From contig NZ_CP041063.1 in NCBI RefSeq assembly GCF_011082085.1, positions 1,798,001-1,862,000 on the forward strand: a DNA stretch of 64,000 nt, given 5' to 3'. The position numbers and the translations under genes were made by a program. Shown here piece after piece: positions 1-10,190 of this stretch. Source of the stretch: Bacillus sp. Cs-700. Lineage in GTDB: Bacteria; Bacillota; Bacilli; Bacillales; Guptibacillaceae. Each line of letters begins with the position of its first letter. The stretch's first letter is position 1. The notes under the pieces are model-generated. The model did not search any database, was not told the DNA's origin, and saw only the letters and a program-made list of their open reading frames with translations.

Positions 1-1237
<1,237 letters not shown>

Positions 1238-1265
1238 TCATCCCTTCATTATTAGGTTTATTTTT

Positions 1266-1787
1266 TTAATTTAAGATGGAATATTGCTTCAAATCTGTTA
1301 CAGATTTTTGACTTCCGCGAGGGAAAGCCGTGATGCCTGTTCGAACCATTTCCTTTATGCCATATGGCCTGAGAAGATCTAAGATTGCTTCAATCTTATC
1401 GGAATTACCTGTTACCTGAACCGTGATGCTTTCACGACTTACATCAATAATCGAAGCCCGAAACGGTTCAATTATGCCGGAAATTTCACTTCGTATTTGA
1501 GCATTACTAATGACCTTAATTAAGGCTAACTCCCGGACCACAATCGCCTGGTCCGTTATATCAGTTACTTTCAACACATCGACTTGCTTATTGAGCTGCT
1601 TGATGAGCTGCTCAATTTTGGCATTGTCGTCGACATTAACGACAAAGGTCATTTTTGAAACTCCTTCTTTTTCGGTATGACCAACCGTAATGCTTTCAAT
1701 GTTAAATTGCCGCTTTGTCATGAGTCCTGTGATGCGATTTAGCACCCCACTTTGGTTAATGACCGTTGCGGTTACAATTCGTTTCAT
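1266..1787 (-). CDS. ilvN: Acetolactate synthase regulatory (small) subunit
   Basis: Regulatory partner of IlvB that confers valine feedback inhibition. The first about 75 residues form an ACT domain ([20 protein letters not shown]), followed by the second ACT-like half typical of IlvH/IlvN. At 173 aa it is a normal full-length small subunit. Its ATG overlaps the ilvB stop codon in an ATGA arrangement, so it is translationally coupled to the catalytic subunit, as expected for a stoichiometric complex. ilvC follows after about 30 bp. Confidence 0.96.
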   Translation of the reverse strand: MKRIVTATVINQSGVLNRITGLMTKRQFNIESITVGHTEKEGVSKMTFVVNVDDNAKIEQLIKQLNKQVDVLKVTDITDQAIVVRELALIKVISNAQIRSEISGIIEPFRASIIDVSRESITVQVTGNSDKIEAILDLLRPYGIKEMVRTGITAFPRGSQKSVTDLKQYSILN

Positions 1788-3499
1788 GGTTTCACCCCAA
1801 TCATCTGATGCAGCCCTTTACCAGGGGCAATCATTGGATAGACATTTTCCTTTCCACTGACGCGACAATCGATTAAGACCGGCTCGCGGTGAGAAAAGGC
1901 TTCTTCAAAAACAGCTTTCGCTTCTTCTTCATTCGTAACTTTAAATGATTTAATTCCATACGCCTCACCTAGCTTTACAAAATCAGGCTGTACAGGGATT
2001 AGTGACTGGGAATAGCGTTCCTCGTAGAAAGCTTCCTGCCACTGTCTTACCATTCCAAGCGTCTGGTTATTCATAATGACCACTTTTACAGGAAGATTAA
2101 GTTCTTGAAGTGTGGAAAGCTCCTGCAACGTCATTTGGAATCCACCGTCACCTGTTAGTGAAACAACCGTTTGTTCTGGAAAGGCAAGCTGGGCTCCTAT
2201 AGCGGAAGGGAAGCCAAATCCCATTGTGCCAAGTCCTCCTGATGTTACCCATCGATTTGCATCCGCAAATGCATAATATTGGGCTGCCCACATCTGATGC
2301 TGACCGACATCGGTCGTAATAATCGCATCACCCTTCGTATATTCGTGTACGAGTTCTACGACGCGCTGTGGGAGAAATTCAGTGGTTGATACTTTCTTCC
2401 ACAGCGGAAAATCTTCACTATTTTGTGTTAGCTTCTTACGCCATTCTTCTGTATCAGGAAGAGGTGATTCAATCTCTAGAAGTTTCTTCAATGCCTCTCT
2501 AGCATCAGATACGATTGGAATTTGCGTTGGAACGTTTTTCCCGATTTCGGCAGGATCAACGTCGATATGAGCCACCGTTGCATGAATAGCAAAATGATCA
2601 AGGTTACCAGTTAATCGATCGTCAAACCGTGCCCCAATACTAATTAACAAGTCACATTCATATAGAGCCATGTTCGCTGTGTACGTTCCGTGCATGCCTC
2701 CCATCCCCAGGAATAGTGGATGATTGCCAGGATAACTTCCAAGGCCAAGCAATGTATTAATCACTGGAATATGATGTTTCTCAGAAAAAGCAACGAGTTC
2801 TTTTCCCGCATTCGCATGAAGGACACCTGCTCCGGCTAAGATCACCGGCTTTTTTGCTGCACCAACCGCATCTGCTAGTTTCTTAATTTGCAAAATGTTA
2901 GGCGAAAAGGTTGGCTGATAGCCTGGTAAATGGATAGTAGAATCATAGTCGGGTGAAATGGTTTTGTTCGCCACATCCTTAGGGATATCAACGAGAACGG
3001 GACCGGGACGCCCCGTTGTTGCAATATGGAACGCTTCTTTAATAATTCTTGGTAGGTCCTGAACATCACGCACCTGGTAATTATGTTTGGTGATTGGTGC
3101 CGTAATCCCCATAATATCCGCTTCTTGAAAAGCATCTGTTCCGATTACCGTACTGGCCACCTGACCTGTAAAGATTACAAGTGGCAGGGAATCCATCATT
3201 GCATCCGTTATTCCTGTTACAAGATTAGTCGCACCAGGTCCTGAAGTGGCAATGACAACGCCCGGCTTTCCGCTCACTCTTGCGTAGCCTTCAGCCGCAT
3301 GAATTGAGCCCTGTTCATGCTTTGAAAGAATGTGCTTAATCGGTGATCGATATAATGCATCATAGATTGGAAGTACTGCTCCTCCTGGATACCCGAAGAG
3401 AACTTCAACATTTTCTTTTTTTAAAGAATGGATTAATACATCTGCCCCGGTCATTTCCGCTGTTACCGCTTCGGCTTCTGGTTTTGCCTTCGCCCGCAT
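1784..3499 (-). CDS. ilvB: Acetolactate synthase catalytic (large) subunit
   Basis: Thiamine diphosphate enzyme that condenses two pyruvates, or pyruvate plus 2-oxobutyrate, in the first common step of branched-chain amino acid synthesis. Visible features are the [19 protein letters not shown]-terminal motif, the catalytic glutamate in [16 protein letters not shown], and the C-terminal ThDP/Mg motif GDGGFQM followed by MNN. Three candidate starts exist. The ATG at 3499 is preferred because GGAGGG lies 7 nt upstream, whereas the TTG at 3514 overlaps that site. The gene is preceded by a T-box leader, so expression depends on tRNA charging. Confidence 0.95.
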   Translation of the reverse strand: MRAKAKPEAEAVTAEMTGADVLIHSLKKENVEVLFGYPGGAVLPIYDALYRSPIKHILSKHEQGSIHAAEGYARVSGKPGVVIATSGPGATNLVTGITDAMMDSLPLVIFTGQVASTVIGTDAFQEADIMGITAPITKHNYQVRDVQDLPRIIKEAFHIATTGRPGPVLVDIPKDVANKTISPDYDSTIHLPGYQPTFSPNILQIKKLADAVGAAKKPVILAGAGVLHANAGKELVAFSEKHHIPVINTLLGLGSYPGNHPLFLGMGGMHGTYTANMALYECDLLISIGARFDDRLTGNLDHFAIHATVAHIDVDPAEIGKNVPTQIPIVSDAREALKKLLEIESPLPDTEEWRKKLTQNSEDFPLWKKVSTTEFLPQRVVELVHEYTKGDAIITTDVGQHQMWAAQYYAFADANRWVTSGGLGTMGFGFPSAIGAQLAFPEQTVVSLTGDGGFQMTLQELSTLQELNLPVKVVIMNNQTLGMVRQWQEAFYEERYSQSLIPVQPDFVKLGEAYGIKSFKVTNEEEAKAVFEEAFSHREPVLIDCRVSGKENVYPMIAPGKGLHQMIGVKP

Positions 3500-3564
3500 A
3501 TTCATACCCTCCAATGCTTATTTGCCCGCTTCCGTCTTAACGTTGAAGCGTTACTAACTATTAA

Positions 3565-3623
3565 TAAAAAAAAGCCTTCTCATCCCTACGCCGCTTATTA
3601 CGGTCCATAGGGGCGAAAAGACT
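3565..3623 (-). terminator. Intrinsic terminator of the ilvB T-box
   Basis: Two 18-nt arms (3606-3623 and 3573-3590) pair almost perfectly on the minus strand and are followed by a run of eight T. The 5' arm immediately follows the T-box sequence, as required for the mutually exclusive antiterminator. Confidence 0.92.
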
Positions 3624-3844
3624 TCACGGTACCACCCTACTTTTACGACACTAAACTGTCGCCTTATGAGCAAATTGCTCGTTTTGATAACAAGTGTTTA
3701 AAGAACACTTGGTTGATCCTATGTTACTAAGTTCAGATCAACACTCGGAGGGGATGTCGATACAGGGGGTAATACCGGCTTCCACCACTACCGGCTCTCT
3801 GGTTATTACCAATTCCTGTTTCTTTTGCCTCGTCATCGATTATA
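3565..3844 (-). promoter_or_regulatory. T-box leader (tRNA-sensing attenuator) of ilvB-ilvN-ilvC-leuA
   Basis: The minus strand carries the conserved T-box AGGGTGGTACCGTG (3625-3638) just upstream of a terminator. Further upstream are stem I features, including an AG-rich bulge (CCAGAGAGCC) and a distal loop containing GGTAGTGGTGG. The leader sits between ilvE and ilvB, so the second half of the operon has its own switch. A TATAAT at 3839-3844 could be the -10 of a local promoter, but I see no good -35, so read-through from ilvE is also possible. I could not fix the specifier codon: AUC (Ile) and CUC (Leu) both occur in the 3' side of stem I. Confidence 0.93.
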
Positions 3845-3856
3845 AATATTTACTTT

Positions 3857-4762
3857 TCACCCGGCCTGCACATCACGTTTTGAAGGATAAACAGTGACAC
3901 CATCCACTGTGACAATATCTCTAAACGCTTCAAGAAGGTCATTTGTCGTTTTACCTGGCTTTCCTTCTCCAATCTCACGACCGTCTACTTTCACAACGGC
4001 AATGACTTCAGCAGCCGTTCCAGTTAAAAAGACTTCATCTGCAACATACACGTCGTGACGCGTAAACGTTTCTTCGCGCATGTCATACCCTTTTTTCCTC
4101 GCGAGTTCCATAATGGCATTTCGCGTAATGCCTTCTAGCGCACCTACATAGCCTGGCGGTGTTTTAATGACGTTACCTTTCACGATAAATATATTATCAG
4201 CCGAACCTTCAGCGACATATCCCTGATCATTTAACATCAGTGCTTCACTGACACCAGCTAAATTGGCTTCAATTTTGACAAGAATATTATTTAAGTAGTT
4301 TAATGATTTCACCTTAGGACTTAATACATCCGATCGGTTCCGTCGGCTAGCCACTGTGACAATTTCAATTCCTGTTTCATATAATCGCTTAGGGAACAAG
4401 GCCAGTGATTCTGCAATAACGATCACTTGTGGTTCCTTACATGTGAATGGATCAAGTCCTAGATTCCCTACACCGCGAGATACAACGATGCGAATATAGG
4501 CATCTTGAAGGTTATTTTTTTTCAGCGTCTGCACAATAATGTCAGTCATTTCCTCCATCGTGTGCGATATTTTTAGCATAATTGAATGAGCTGAATCATA
4601 GAGGCGCTGCAGATGATGTTCTAACCTGAAGACATTCCCATCATACATGCGAATTCCTTCGAACACCCCGTCGCCATAGAGGAAGCCATGATCGTACACC
4701 GATACTTTGGCATCTTCTTTTTTCACAAATTCTCCGTTAAGGTAGATCCACTGTTCACTCAC
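3857..4762 (-). CDS. ilvE: Branched-chain amino acid aminotransferase (class IV)
   Basis: PLP enzyme for the last step of leucine, isoleucine and valine synthesis. It shows the N-terminal LNGEFV, the GDGVFEGIRMYDG motif, the catalytic lysine region SPKVKSLNYLNNI, EGSADNIF, and the phosphate-binding VFLTGTAAE of fold-type IV transaminases. The length (about 301 aa) matches the E. coli-type IlvE rather than the longer YbgE/YwaA type. The GTG at 4762 has AAGGAG 8 nt upstream and is preferred to the GTG at 4771, which overlaps that site. Head gene of the branched-chain cluster, with its own promoter candidate and a T-box between it and ilvB. Confidence 0.94.
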   Translation of the reverse strand: MSEQWIYLNGEFVKKEDAKVSVYDHGFLYGDGVFEGIRMYDGNVFRLEHHLQRLYDSAHSIMLKISHTMEEMTDIIVQTLKKNNLQDAYIRIVVSRGVGNLGLDPFTCKEPQVIVIAESLALFPKRLYETGIEIVTVASRRNRSDVLSPKVKSLNYLNNILVKIEANLAGVSEALMLNDQGYVAEGSADNIFIVKGNVIKTPPGYVGALEGITRNAIMELARKKGYDMREETFTRHDVYVADEVFLTGTAAEVIAVVKVDGREIGEGKPGKTTNDLLEAFRDIVTVDGVTVYPSKRDVQAG

Positions 4763-4898
4763 CTTGTTCACTCCTTTCTATGTGTTAAGTAGACGCAGTA
4801 AAGCGTTAGTGTCTAATGATAGGACCAATCATTTTCAAGGTCCCTGTTGTCGTTTTTGTTTGATTTATTAGAATACTTTGTTTGTTTAATTGAGGATT

Positions 4899-4927
4899 AT
4901 ATTACGCCGGTTTGGACGTAAGGTCAA
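4899..4927 (-). promoter_or_regulatory. Candidate SigA promoter of ilvE
   Basis: TTGACC (4922-4927) and TAATAT (4899-4904) are separated by 17 bp on the minus strand. A TATAAT starts 3 nt downstream but would have a 20-bp spacer. This predicts a leader of about 130 nt before ilvE. Confidence 0.55.
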
Positions 4928-4973
4928 CACCTAAAAGCTAAGTTTTTTGATAATTAAGATATATCAGTTTATT

Positions 4974-4987
4974 TGTAAACGCTTACA
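4974..4987. promoter_or_regulatory. cre-like site (CcpA operator) upstream of the ilvE promoter
   Basis: TGTAAACGCTTACA matches the catabolite-responsive element consensus and is nearly palindromic. It lies about 50 bp upstream of the candidate -35 of ilvE, a position that suits activation rather than repression. CcpA activation of ilv-leu from an upstream cre is established in Bacillus subtilis; its extension to this locus is inference. Confidence 0.65.
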
Positions 4988-5039
4988 ATCCTATCGTGCG
5001 TGAGATTTGGTCACACGAAATTTTTTATTGTAAAATTAA

Positions 5040-5053
5040 TAAAAGCGCTTACA
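5040..5053. promoter_or_regulatory. Second cre-like site
   Basis: TAAAAGCGCTTACA matches the cre consensus except for A instead of G at position 2. It lies 66 bp from the better site at 4974-4987. Confidence 0.4.
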
Positions 5054-5497
5054 TAAGGTCGTTCACTTAAACCAGCGTGGCGTTAGTGGATTTCTTACCT
5101 TTCTCAATAAAGTGAAAGAACTCCTTTACAACTGCTAATTGTCATTTCTTATCTAGCTGACGACGATAGGCAGCTACCCTTGCATAATTATTTAACCCTC
5201 CTAGTTTTTCTACTTAAACCAACGCACTTGAATTATGCCGACACCTTAGCAAAAATTGGTCGATTTTATAATGCCTCCATTGAAAATACGTGCTTGGTTC
5301 CAACTTACTCAACGATCGATCTTTTCTTTCTATAGAAACCTTACGAATTTTGTACATTTATGCAGAAGCATAATTATCAAATTCCATTATTAAAGTTGCA
5401 TACTTAATAGCGTACGTTATCTTTAAAGGTGTTTATAAACATTTACAGATGTCGTGTCATAGACAAACTTTACTTGAACAGAAAATAGGAAACATGC
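5054..5497. other. Intergenic stretch without a supportable gene
   Basis: About 440 bp between the cre-like sites and the metY terminator. A stop-free plus-strand stretch of 74 codons (about 5111-5332) has no usable start codon or ribosome site and I do not recognise it. I see no clear promoter, repeat or RNA. Confidence 0.5.
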
Positions 5498-5525
5498 AAA
5501 AACCCTCTTCTAAATGAGAAAAGGG
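5498..5525 (-). terminator. Terminator of metX-metY
   Basis: Minus-strand stem CCCTTTTCT / AGAAGAGGG (5503-5525) with a 5-nt loop is followed by TTTTTG, 17 bp after the metY stop codon. Confidence 0.9.
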
Positions 5526-5542
5526 CTTTCCACTACTATTTC

Positions 5543-6841
5543 TTAGACGCTAGCTTCGACTTTTGCTTTTGCGATCGCTTGATCTAAATCATCAATTAAA
5601 TCATCAATGTGTTCAATTCCGACAGAGAGTCGAATCAAATCATCTCTTACACCAGATGCCACTAGTTCATCAGCACTTAGCTGCTGATGAGTGGTACTAG
5701 CTGGATGGATAATTAAGCTTTTCGCATCACCAACATTTGCAACGTGAGACCAGAGATCAACGGCATTAATAATCCCTGCACCTGTTTCACGACCTCCTTT
5801 AATGCCGAATACAACAACAGCCCCGGCACCTTTGGGAAGATATTTGTGAACAAGTCGATGTGAAGGATGATCCTCTTCCTCAGGATAGCTCACCCATTGG
5901 ATGGCCGGATTGTCTTTCAAATAAGAAACTAGCTTTCGCGTGTTAGCAATGTGCTCTTTCATGCGTACATGTAGCGTTTCCACACCAAGAGCTATTTGAA
6001 AAGCGTTAAATGGACTAAGCGCAGCACCCGTATCTCTTAGCAATTGCACTCTTGCCTTTACAATGTACGCAGCTTCTGGGAGTGCTTCAGCAAAAACGAT
6101 GCCGTGATACGTATGATCCGGCTCTGTGAATCCAGGAAATTTAGGGGAGTTCCAATCGAACTTTCCTCCATCAACGATGATGCCTCCCATCGTTGAGCCA
6201 TTTCCACCAAGCCACTTTGTCGCAGAATGAACGACGATATCTGCTCCGTGTTCAATTGGTCGGCACAGATAAGGTGTTGCAAACGTATTGTCAATAATCA
6301 GTGGTATGCCCGCTTCATGTGCAATTTCAGCAACTTTTTCAATATCCAATACGTGAAGACCTGGATTCCCAATCGTTTCAGCAAAAATGGCTTTCGTGTT
6401 TGGTGTAATGGCTTGCCTAAAAGATTCCACATTTTCAGGGTCAACAAAGTTCGTTTTTATTCCATATTTCGGAAGCGTTGCAGAAAAGAGGTTGTATGTT
6501 CCACCATATAGAGTAGAAGCTGAAACAATTTCATCTCCACTATTTGCAACATTTAAAATCGCTGTGGTAATGGCGGCCATACCACTTGCTAGTGCAAGTG
6601 CTCCAACGCCACCTTCAAGCTGAGCAATTCGTTCTTCAAGTGCTCCAACAGTTGGATTTCCAATCCTTGAATAGATAAACCCTTCTTCTTTTAATGCAAA
6701 TAGGTCTGCAGCATGATCCGTATTGTTAAATTGATAAGCATTGGATTGATAAATTGGTAGTGCTCTAGCTCCCGTGGCAGAATCAGCTTGTAACCCCCCA
6801 TGAATGCCAATTGTCTCTAAATGATATTTTTTATCGGCCAT
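5543..6841 (-). CDS. metY: O-acetylhomoserine aminocarboxypropyltransferase / sulfhydrylase
   Basis: PLP-dependent enzyme of the Cys/Met metabolism family. It makes homocysteine from O-acetylhomoserine and sulfide, the direct sulfhydrylation route to methionine. Visible motifs are YSRIGNPTVGALEERIA near the N-terminus, the DNTFATPYLCRP loop, and the PLP lysine in VVHSATKWLGGNG. The length of 432 aa is that of MetY rather than of the shorter cystathionine gamma-synthases. It starts 1 bp after the metX stop, so the two are co-translated; MetX makes its substrate. Controlled by the upstream SAM riboswitch. Confidence 0.95.
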   Translation of the reverse strand: MADKKYHLETIGIHGGLQADSATGARALPIYQSNAYQFNNTDHAADLFALKEEGFIYSRIGNPTVGALEERIAQLEGGVGALALASGMAAITTAILNVANSGDEIVSASTLYGGTYNLFSATLPKYGIKTNFVDPENVESFRQAITPNTKAIFAETIGNPGLHVLDIEKVAEIAHEAGIPLIIDNTFATPYLCRPIEHGADIVVHSATKWLGGNGSTMGGIIVDGGKFDWNSPKFPGFTEPDHTYHGIVFAEALPEAAYIVKARVQLLRDTGAALSPFNAFQIALGVETLHVRMKEHIANTRKLVSYLKDNPAIQWVSYPEEEDHPSHRLVHKYLPKGAGAVVVFGIKGGRETGAGIINAVDLWSHVANVGDAKSLIIHPASTTHQQLSADELVASGVRDDLIRLSVGIEHIDDLIDDLDQAIAKAKVEASV

Positions 6842-6842
6842 T

Positions 6843-7928
6843 TCACTTCACTCCTTCGATTTTGTTTATCATTGTAATTTGTTCTTTTATAAGTGGTCCC
6901 CATTTATCAAACTCAACGAGAAAGCCATCGTGACCAAATTTTGTATCGACAAGATAAAACTGAGAGGATGAATCTTGTTGAAAAAGCTTTTCTAATTCAT
7001 CTGGTGGGTAAATCAGATCCCCTTTGAACCCAATTGCGAGGATGTTTGCTTTGAATCTTTTGTTTACTAAGGTAAGATTGCCTCTTTCAATGCCAATATC
7101 GTGGTTATCCATCGCCTTTAACAAATATAAGTAGCTATTTGCATCAAATCGACTTACAAGTTTATTTCCTTGATAATGAAGATAGGATTCGACATCGTAT
7201 TGTGGTTCTTTATGGCTAACTGAAGCCCCTTTAACGCCTCGACCGAATTTTTTTTGGAACATTTCATCCGTTCGATAGGAGATCATTCCAATCATTCGTG
7301 CAGTTGCAAGTCCAGATGTTGGCGCTTGATCACTACTATAGTAACCATTCCTCCAGTTCGGATCATTCGTAATCGCAAACCTAGAAATGGCATTATAAGC
7401 AATTCCATAGGCATTCAGGGTTGGTGTGACGGCAAGTGGGATAAGGTGATCCATCCAATCTGGATAGAGGAGCCCCCATTCAAGTACCTGCATCCCTCCA
7501 AGAGATCCACCAATGACAGCATGCAGGTGCTGGATACCAAGTTCCTCAAGCGCTTTTTTCTGAGAATGCACCATGTCTCTTACAGAAACAAACGGAAAAT
7601 CGGCTTGGTAACACTTTTGCGTAACTGGGTTGATCGATTGTGGTCCTGTCGAGCCATTACATCCCCCGAGGACATTGAATGTAATAACTTGAAAATCAGA
7701 AGTATCAATAGAAGCACCTTTCCCAATTAATCCTTTCCACCAGCCGGCTTCTTCATGACCGACGGTATACTGATTTCCTGTTAAAGCATGACAAACAAGA
7801 ATCACAGGCGCTCCCCTAGGACCCACACGTTCGTAGGCAAGTTCGACGTCATGAAGTTCATTGCCAGATTCGAGCATTAACGAACCAATCGATACCGTCT
7901 GATCTTCGTATTTCGTCTCTCTATCCAA
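6843..7928 (-). CDS. metX: Homoserine O-acetyltransferase
   Basis: Alpha/beta hydrolase-fold enzyme that acetylates homoserine with acetyl-CoA at the entry of methionine synthesis. The nucleophile elbow is GGSLGGMQ, the oxyanion segment VCHALTGNQY is near residue 50, and the C-terminal GHDGFLVE carries the catalytic histidine. The start is probably the TTG at 7928, 10 nt after AAGGAG; the frame stays open to a TTG at 7952, but that codon precedes the ribosome site. Acetyl- versus succinyl-transfer cannot be told from reading alone, but the adjacent metY favours the acetyl form. Confidence 0.93.
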   Translation of the reverse strand: MDRETKYEDQTVSIGSLMLESGNELHDVELAYERVGPRGAPVILVCHALTGNQYTVGHEEAGWWKGLIGKGASIDTSDFQVITFNVLGGCNGSTGPQSINPVTQKCYQADFPFVSVRDMVHSQKKALEELGIQHLHAVIGGSLGGMQVLEWGLLYPDWMDHLIPLAVTPTLNAYGIAYNAISRFAITNDPNWRNGYYSSDQAPTSGLATARMIGMISYRTDEMFQKKFGRGVKGASVSHKEPQYDVESYLHYQGNKLVSRFDANSYLYLLKAMDNHDIGIERGNLTLVNKRFKANILAIGFKGDLIYPPDELEKLFQQDSSSQFYLVDTKFGHDGFLVEFDKWGPLIKEQITMINKIEGVK

Positions 7929-7975
7929 ACCCCTATCACTCCTTTCAAACAAATACTGCTTGTTTTTACTTAAAA

Positions 7976-8132
7976 TAAAAAGCCTCTCTGAAAGACAGAG
8001 AGGCTTGATTTATTCATCAGCTCCGCTTATCTTTCAGGATTTCTCCTGCAGGATTTGGCACCTTTTCAAACCAGGATTGGTTTGACGGTTGCCGGGCTTC
8101 ATAGGGCCAGTCCCTCCGCCTCTCTAGATAAG
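7976..8132 (-). promoter_or_regulatory. SAM-I riboswitch (S-box) with terminator, controlling metX-metY
   Basis: The minus strand shows the S-box landmarks: the P1 arm CTTATCT (8126-8132) pairing with 8026-8032, AGAGGCGGAGGGACTGGCCC, the GAAGCCCGGCAACC core, and the AGGTGCCAAATCCTGCAGGA segment. A terminator hairpin AAGCCTCTCTG / CAGAGAGGCTT followed by TTTTTATTTT (about 7976-8007) is the expression platform. High S-adenosylmethionine would terminate transcription before metX. Confidence 0.97.
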
Positions 8133-8164
8133 TAAGAATATTTCGTTTTTAATTAATTGTGTTT

Positions 8165-8193
8165 ATTTTAGCAAGGTGGCGCATTAGTGTCAA
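8165..8193 (-). promoter_or_regulatory. SigA promoter of the metX-metY riboswitch leader
   Basis: TTGACA (8188-8193) and TAAAAT (8165-8170) are separated by exactly 17 bp on the minus strand. Transcription would begin about 25 nt before the P1 stem of the riboswitch. Confidence 0.88.
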
Positions 8194-8315
8194 ACATTTT
8201 TCGGAATTTTTATTCTTTTAATCACAAGGATAAAACAGTCTATGACCAGAAATCTTTCGTTAGAATGAACTTTTTGATAAGGTAACGATAGACCATTTAA
8301 AAGAGGTGAACAATT

Positions 8316-8735
8316 ATGGAAGCACCCTTCTTTGCATTAGAGGATATGAATAGTGGCGACGTCATTCGCCTTACTGACTTTGTTGGAAAACCAGTGATGA
8401 TAACGTTCTGGACCTCCTGGTGTCCTGACTGTATGAAAGATATGCCGATGAAAGAACAATTTTACCACCATGCTGATCTTGAAAAGCTAGCCTTCTTAAC
8501 AATAAATGTAACTGGACGAGAACGATCAGAAGAAGCAGGAAAAGAATTTACGATAAAAAACGACCTTCCTTTTCCTGTATTACGTGACAATGGTAGAGAA
8601 ACGTATGATGATTACGGATGTACTGGAGTTCCAACAACGGTTCTGCTCGATAAAGATCATCAAATTGTTAACGTTTTTAATGATCAATCTTCTTTCCTCG
8701 ATATTGCGAAAGCTCTTCCATCCATCATGAAGTAA
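8316..8735 (+). CDS. TlpA-like thioredoxin-fold protein (cytoplasmic)
   Basis: A 139-aa redoxin-domain protein. The redox motif is WCPDC (Cys36/Cys39) within TFWTSWCPDCMKDMP, and the cis-proline loop is TGVPTTVLL near residue 113. No signal peptide or membrane anchor is present, so unlike ResA or StoA it should act in the cytoplasm. AAGAGGTGAAC lies in front of the ATG. It stands alone, divergent from metX and convergent with rsgI. A thiol-disulfide oxidoreductase role follows from the motif; the substrate is unknown. Confidence 0.8.
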   Translation: MEAPFFALEDMNSGDVIRLTDFVGKPVMITFWTSWCPDCMKDMPMKEQFYHHADLEKLAFLTINVTGRERSEEAGKEFTIKNDLPFPVLRDNGRETYDDYGCTGVPTTVLLDKDHQIVNVFNDQSSFLDIAKALPSIMK

Positions 8736-8736
8736 A

Positions 8737-8764
8737 AAAAAAGCCAGAGGAATCCCTCTGGCTT
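8737..8764 (-). terminator. Terminator of sigI-rsgI
   Basis: Perfect 10-bp stem AAGCCAGAGG / CCTCTGGCTT (8741-8764) is followed by nine T on the minus strand. The plus-strand side lacks a U-run but may still help end the convergent redoxin gene. Confidence 0.88.
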
Positions 8765-8800
8765 AAATAATGAATATAAAATGAATAATAGCATGATACT

Positions 8801-10168
8801 TCACGAATCTTTTTTCTTTTCTTCGGACTTGCCTTTATGAGTTTTTGTGTCTTCTTTCTTTGGGGCTTTTTCGCTCTTCATTTCCTCTTTGTCTTGCGCT
8901 TTTTTGTCTTTCTTCTCAGCCTTTTCGTTAGCTTTTTCGTTTTTCTTTTCAGAATGCTTTTTAGCTTTTTCATTTTTCTTTTCAGAATGCTTTTTAGCTT
9001 TTTCGTTTTTCTTCTCAGACTGTTTTTTAGCTTTATCTGCTTTACTATTTTGTTTTTCAGCCTGCTTTTTTTCTTTCTCTTGTTCTTTTTCTACTTTAGT
9101 TTCCGTTTTTTTTTCTGTTTTATCTTGTTTATCTTTTTCATTTTGATCTTCTTTGTCATCTTTTTGTGTCTGCGTGCCACTAGATGAATTGTTTTTCTTT
9201 GGCTCACTAGAATTAACATTATTCGATTGGTTGTCTTTTGATTCAGGAACAGGTTTCTTTTCTGGTTGTTTGAGGATAAGTTCTCCGTTTTCATCCTCTT
9301 GATCAGGTACTTTTTTGTCGTTTAATTGGACAACAGAATCTTCAATAGGTGTTGGCGTATCTTTCACTTTGGATTCATCAGGATCTTCCGATTCTTTCGC
9401 CTCAGCGGCGGTCATACTTTCGGGTTGCATTTCATCCATTTTTTTCACAGATAGATTACGTACTTCGTCCACTGACAAAGAAGCTCCCCGATCAATGGCT
9501 GCGAGGTAGGCCATATATTTCCCTTGAGATATCCCGTGTTCTATTGCTTTTTCGCGCATACTGTAATCAGCATCAAGAACGGTAGTAATTGCAACTGCTT
9601 GATTAACAAGTGCGTTATTTTTTTCTATACCTTGGATAACAGCTTCTAGATCCCCGGTGATCCCTTTACTTTCTTTTGCTTCAACGTTCGAAGCGACAAT
9701 GAGTAATTCCCGATCTTCTTCTAGATAGCCTTTTTTATCGAGTTTCGAGACAAGTAATCCTCCAAATTCGCTAAGTGGCATATTCATTGTATCCCGTTCT
9801 AAGTTCAACCCTTCACCGTCTGAATTCCATGCTTGATATTGAATAACTTCAAGATCAGAATTAACTCCAACCTCAATACTTGGATTGATATCGAAGCTTA
9901 CATAGGCTGCAACTACATCATTCTGTCTAACAGGAATAACGCCTGTTACGATGACGACTAACAATAGAATTGCTGCCATACCGGCCAGGGTGGGCATAGA
10001 GGGGGTAAAATAACCTTTTTTCTTATTTAGTGGTTTTGGTGCAAGTTTAATTTCAGAGCCGATTGTTAACGCATGATTTCGCTTCAGATTGATGGTTGAA
10101 AATTCTCCATCAGGAGTTAGTACAACTGCCTTTCTTCCACGAATGTCCATAATGACCCCTTTTTTCAT
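8801..10168 (-). CDS. rsgI: Anti-sigma-I factor RsgI with a long Lys/Glu-rich tail
   Basis: Membrane anti-sigma factor that holds SigI. Residues 1-52 are the cytoplasmic RsgI N-terminal domain (MDIRGRKAVVLTPDGEF). One transmembrane helix lies at about 60-80, and an exposed domain starts at about 88. That domain holds the conserved VSFDINPSIE segment; cleavage of RsgI proteins at this Asn-Pro bond is described for the family (Asn95-Pro96 here). From about residue 260 to 455 the protein is low-complexity and rich in Lys, Glu and Asp, including three 11-residue repeats. The tail makes it longer than the B. subtilis protein, which I recall as about 380 aa. Directly follows sigI and is probably co-transcribed with it. 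Confidence 0.9.
   Translation of the reverse strand: MKKGVIMDIRGRKAVVLTPDGEFSTINLKRNHALTIGSEIKLAPKPLNKKKGYFTPSMPTLAGMAAILLLVVIVTGVIPVRQNDVVAAYVSFDINPSIEVGVNSDLEVIQYQAWNSDGEGLNLERDTMNMPLSEFGGLLVSKLDKKGYLEEDRELLIVASNVEAKESKGITGDLEAVIQGIEKNNALVNQAVAITTVLDADYSMREKAIEHGISQGKYMAYLAAIDRGASLSVDEVRNLSVKKMDEMQPESMTAAEAKESEDPDESKVKDTPTPIEDSVVQLNDKKVPDQEDENGELILKQPEKKPVPESKDNQSNNVNSSEPKKNNSSSGTQTQKDDKEDQNEKDKQDKTEKKTETKVEKEQEKEKKQAEKQNSKADKAKKQSEKKNEKAKKHSEKKNEKAKKHSEKKNEKANEKAEKKDKKAQDKEEMKSEKAPKKEDTKTHKGKSEEKKKDS
8931..9029 (-). repeat. Three 33-bp tandem repeats in the rsgI tail
   Basis: Units 8931-8963, 8964-8996 and 8997-9029 are 33 bp each and encode an 11-residue motif close to KKHSEKKNEKA on the minus strand. 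The first two differ at one base; the third is more diverged. Such in-frame repeats usually vary in copy number between strains. Confidence 0.9.
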
Positions 10169-10190
10169 CCCCTGGCCCCCTTTTTTACAA

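Noticed and set aside
5111-5332. Stop-free plus-strand stretch of 74 codons between ilvE and metY
   Set aside because: No start codon or ribosome site, no recognised motif; may be a decayed fragment but nothing supports a call.
8837-9187. Two long plus-strand frames rich in Phe and Ser
   Set aside because: They are the antisense of the Lys/Glu-rich rsgI tail and have no ribosome site.
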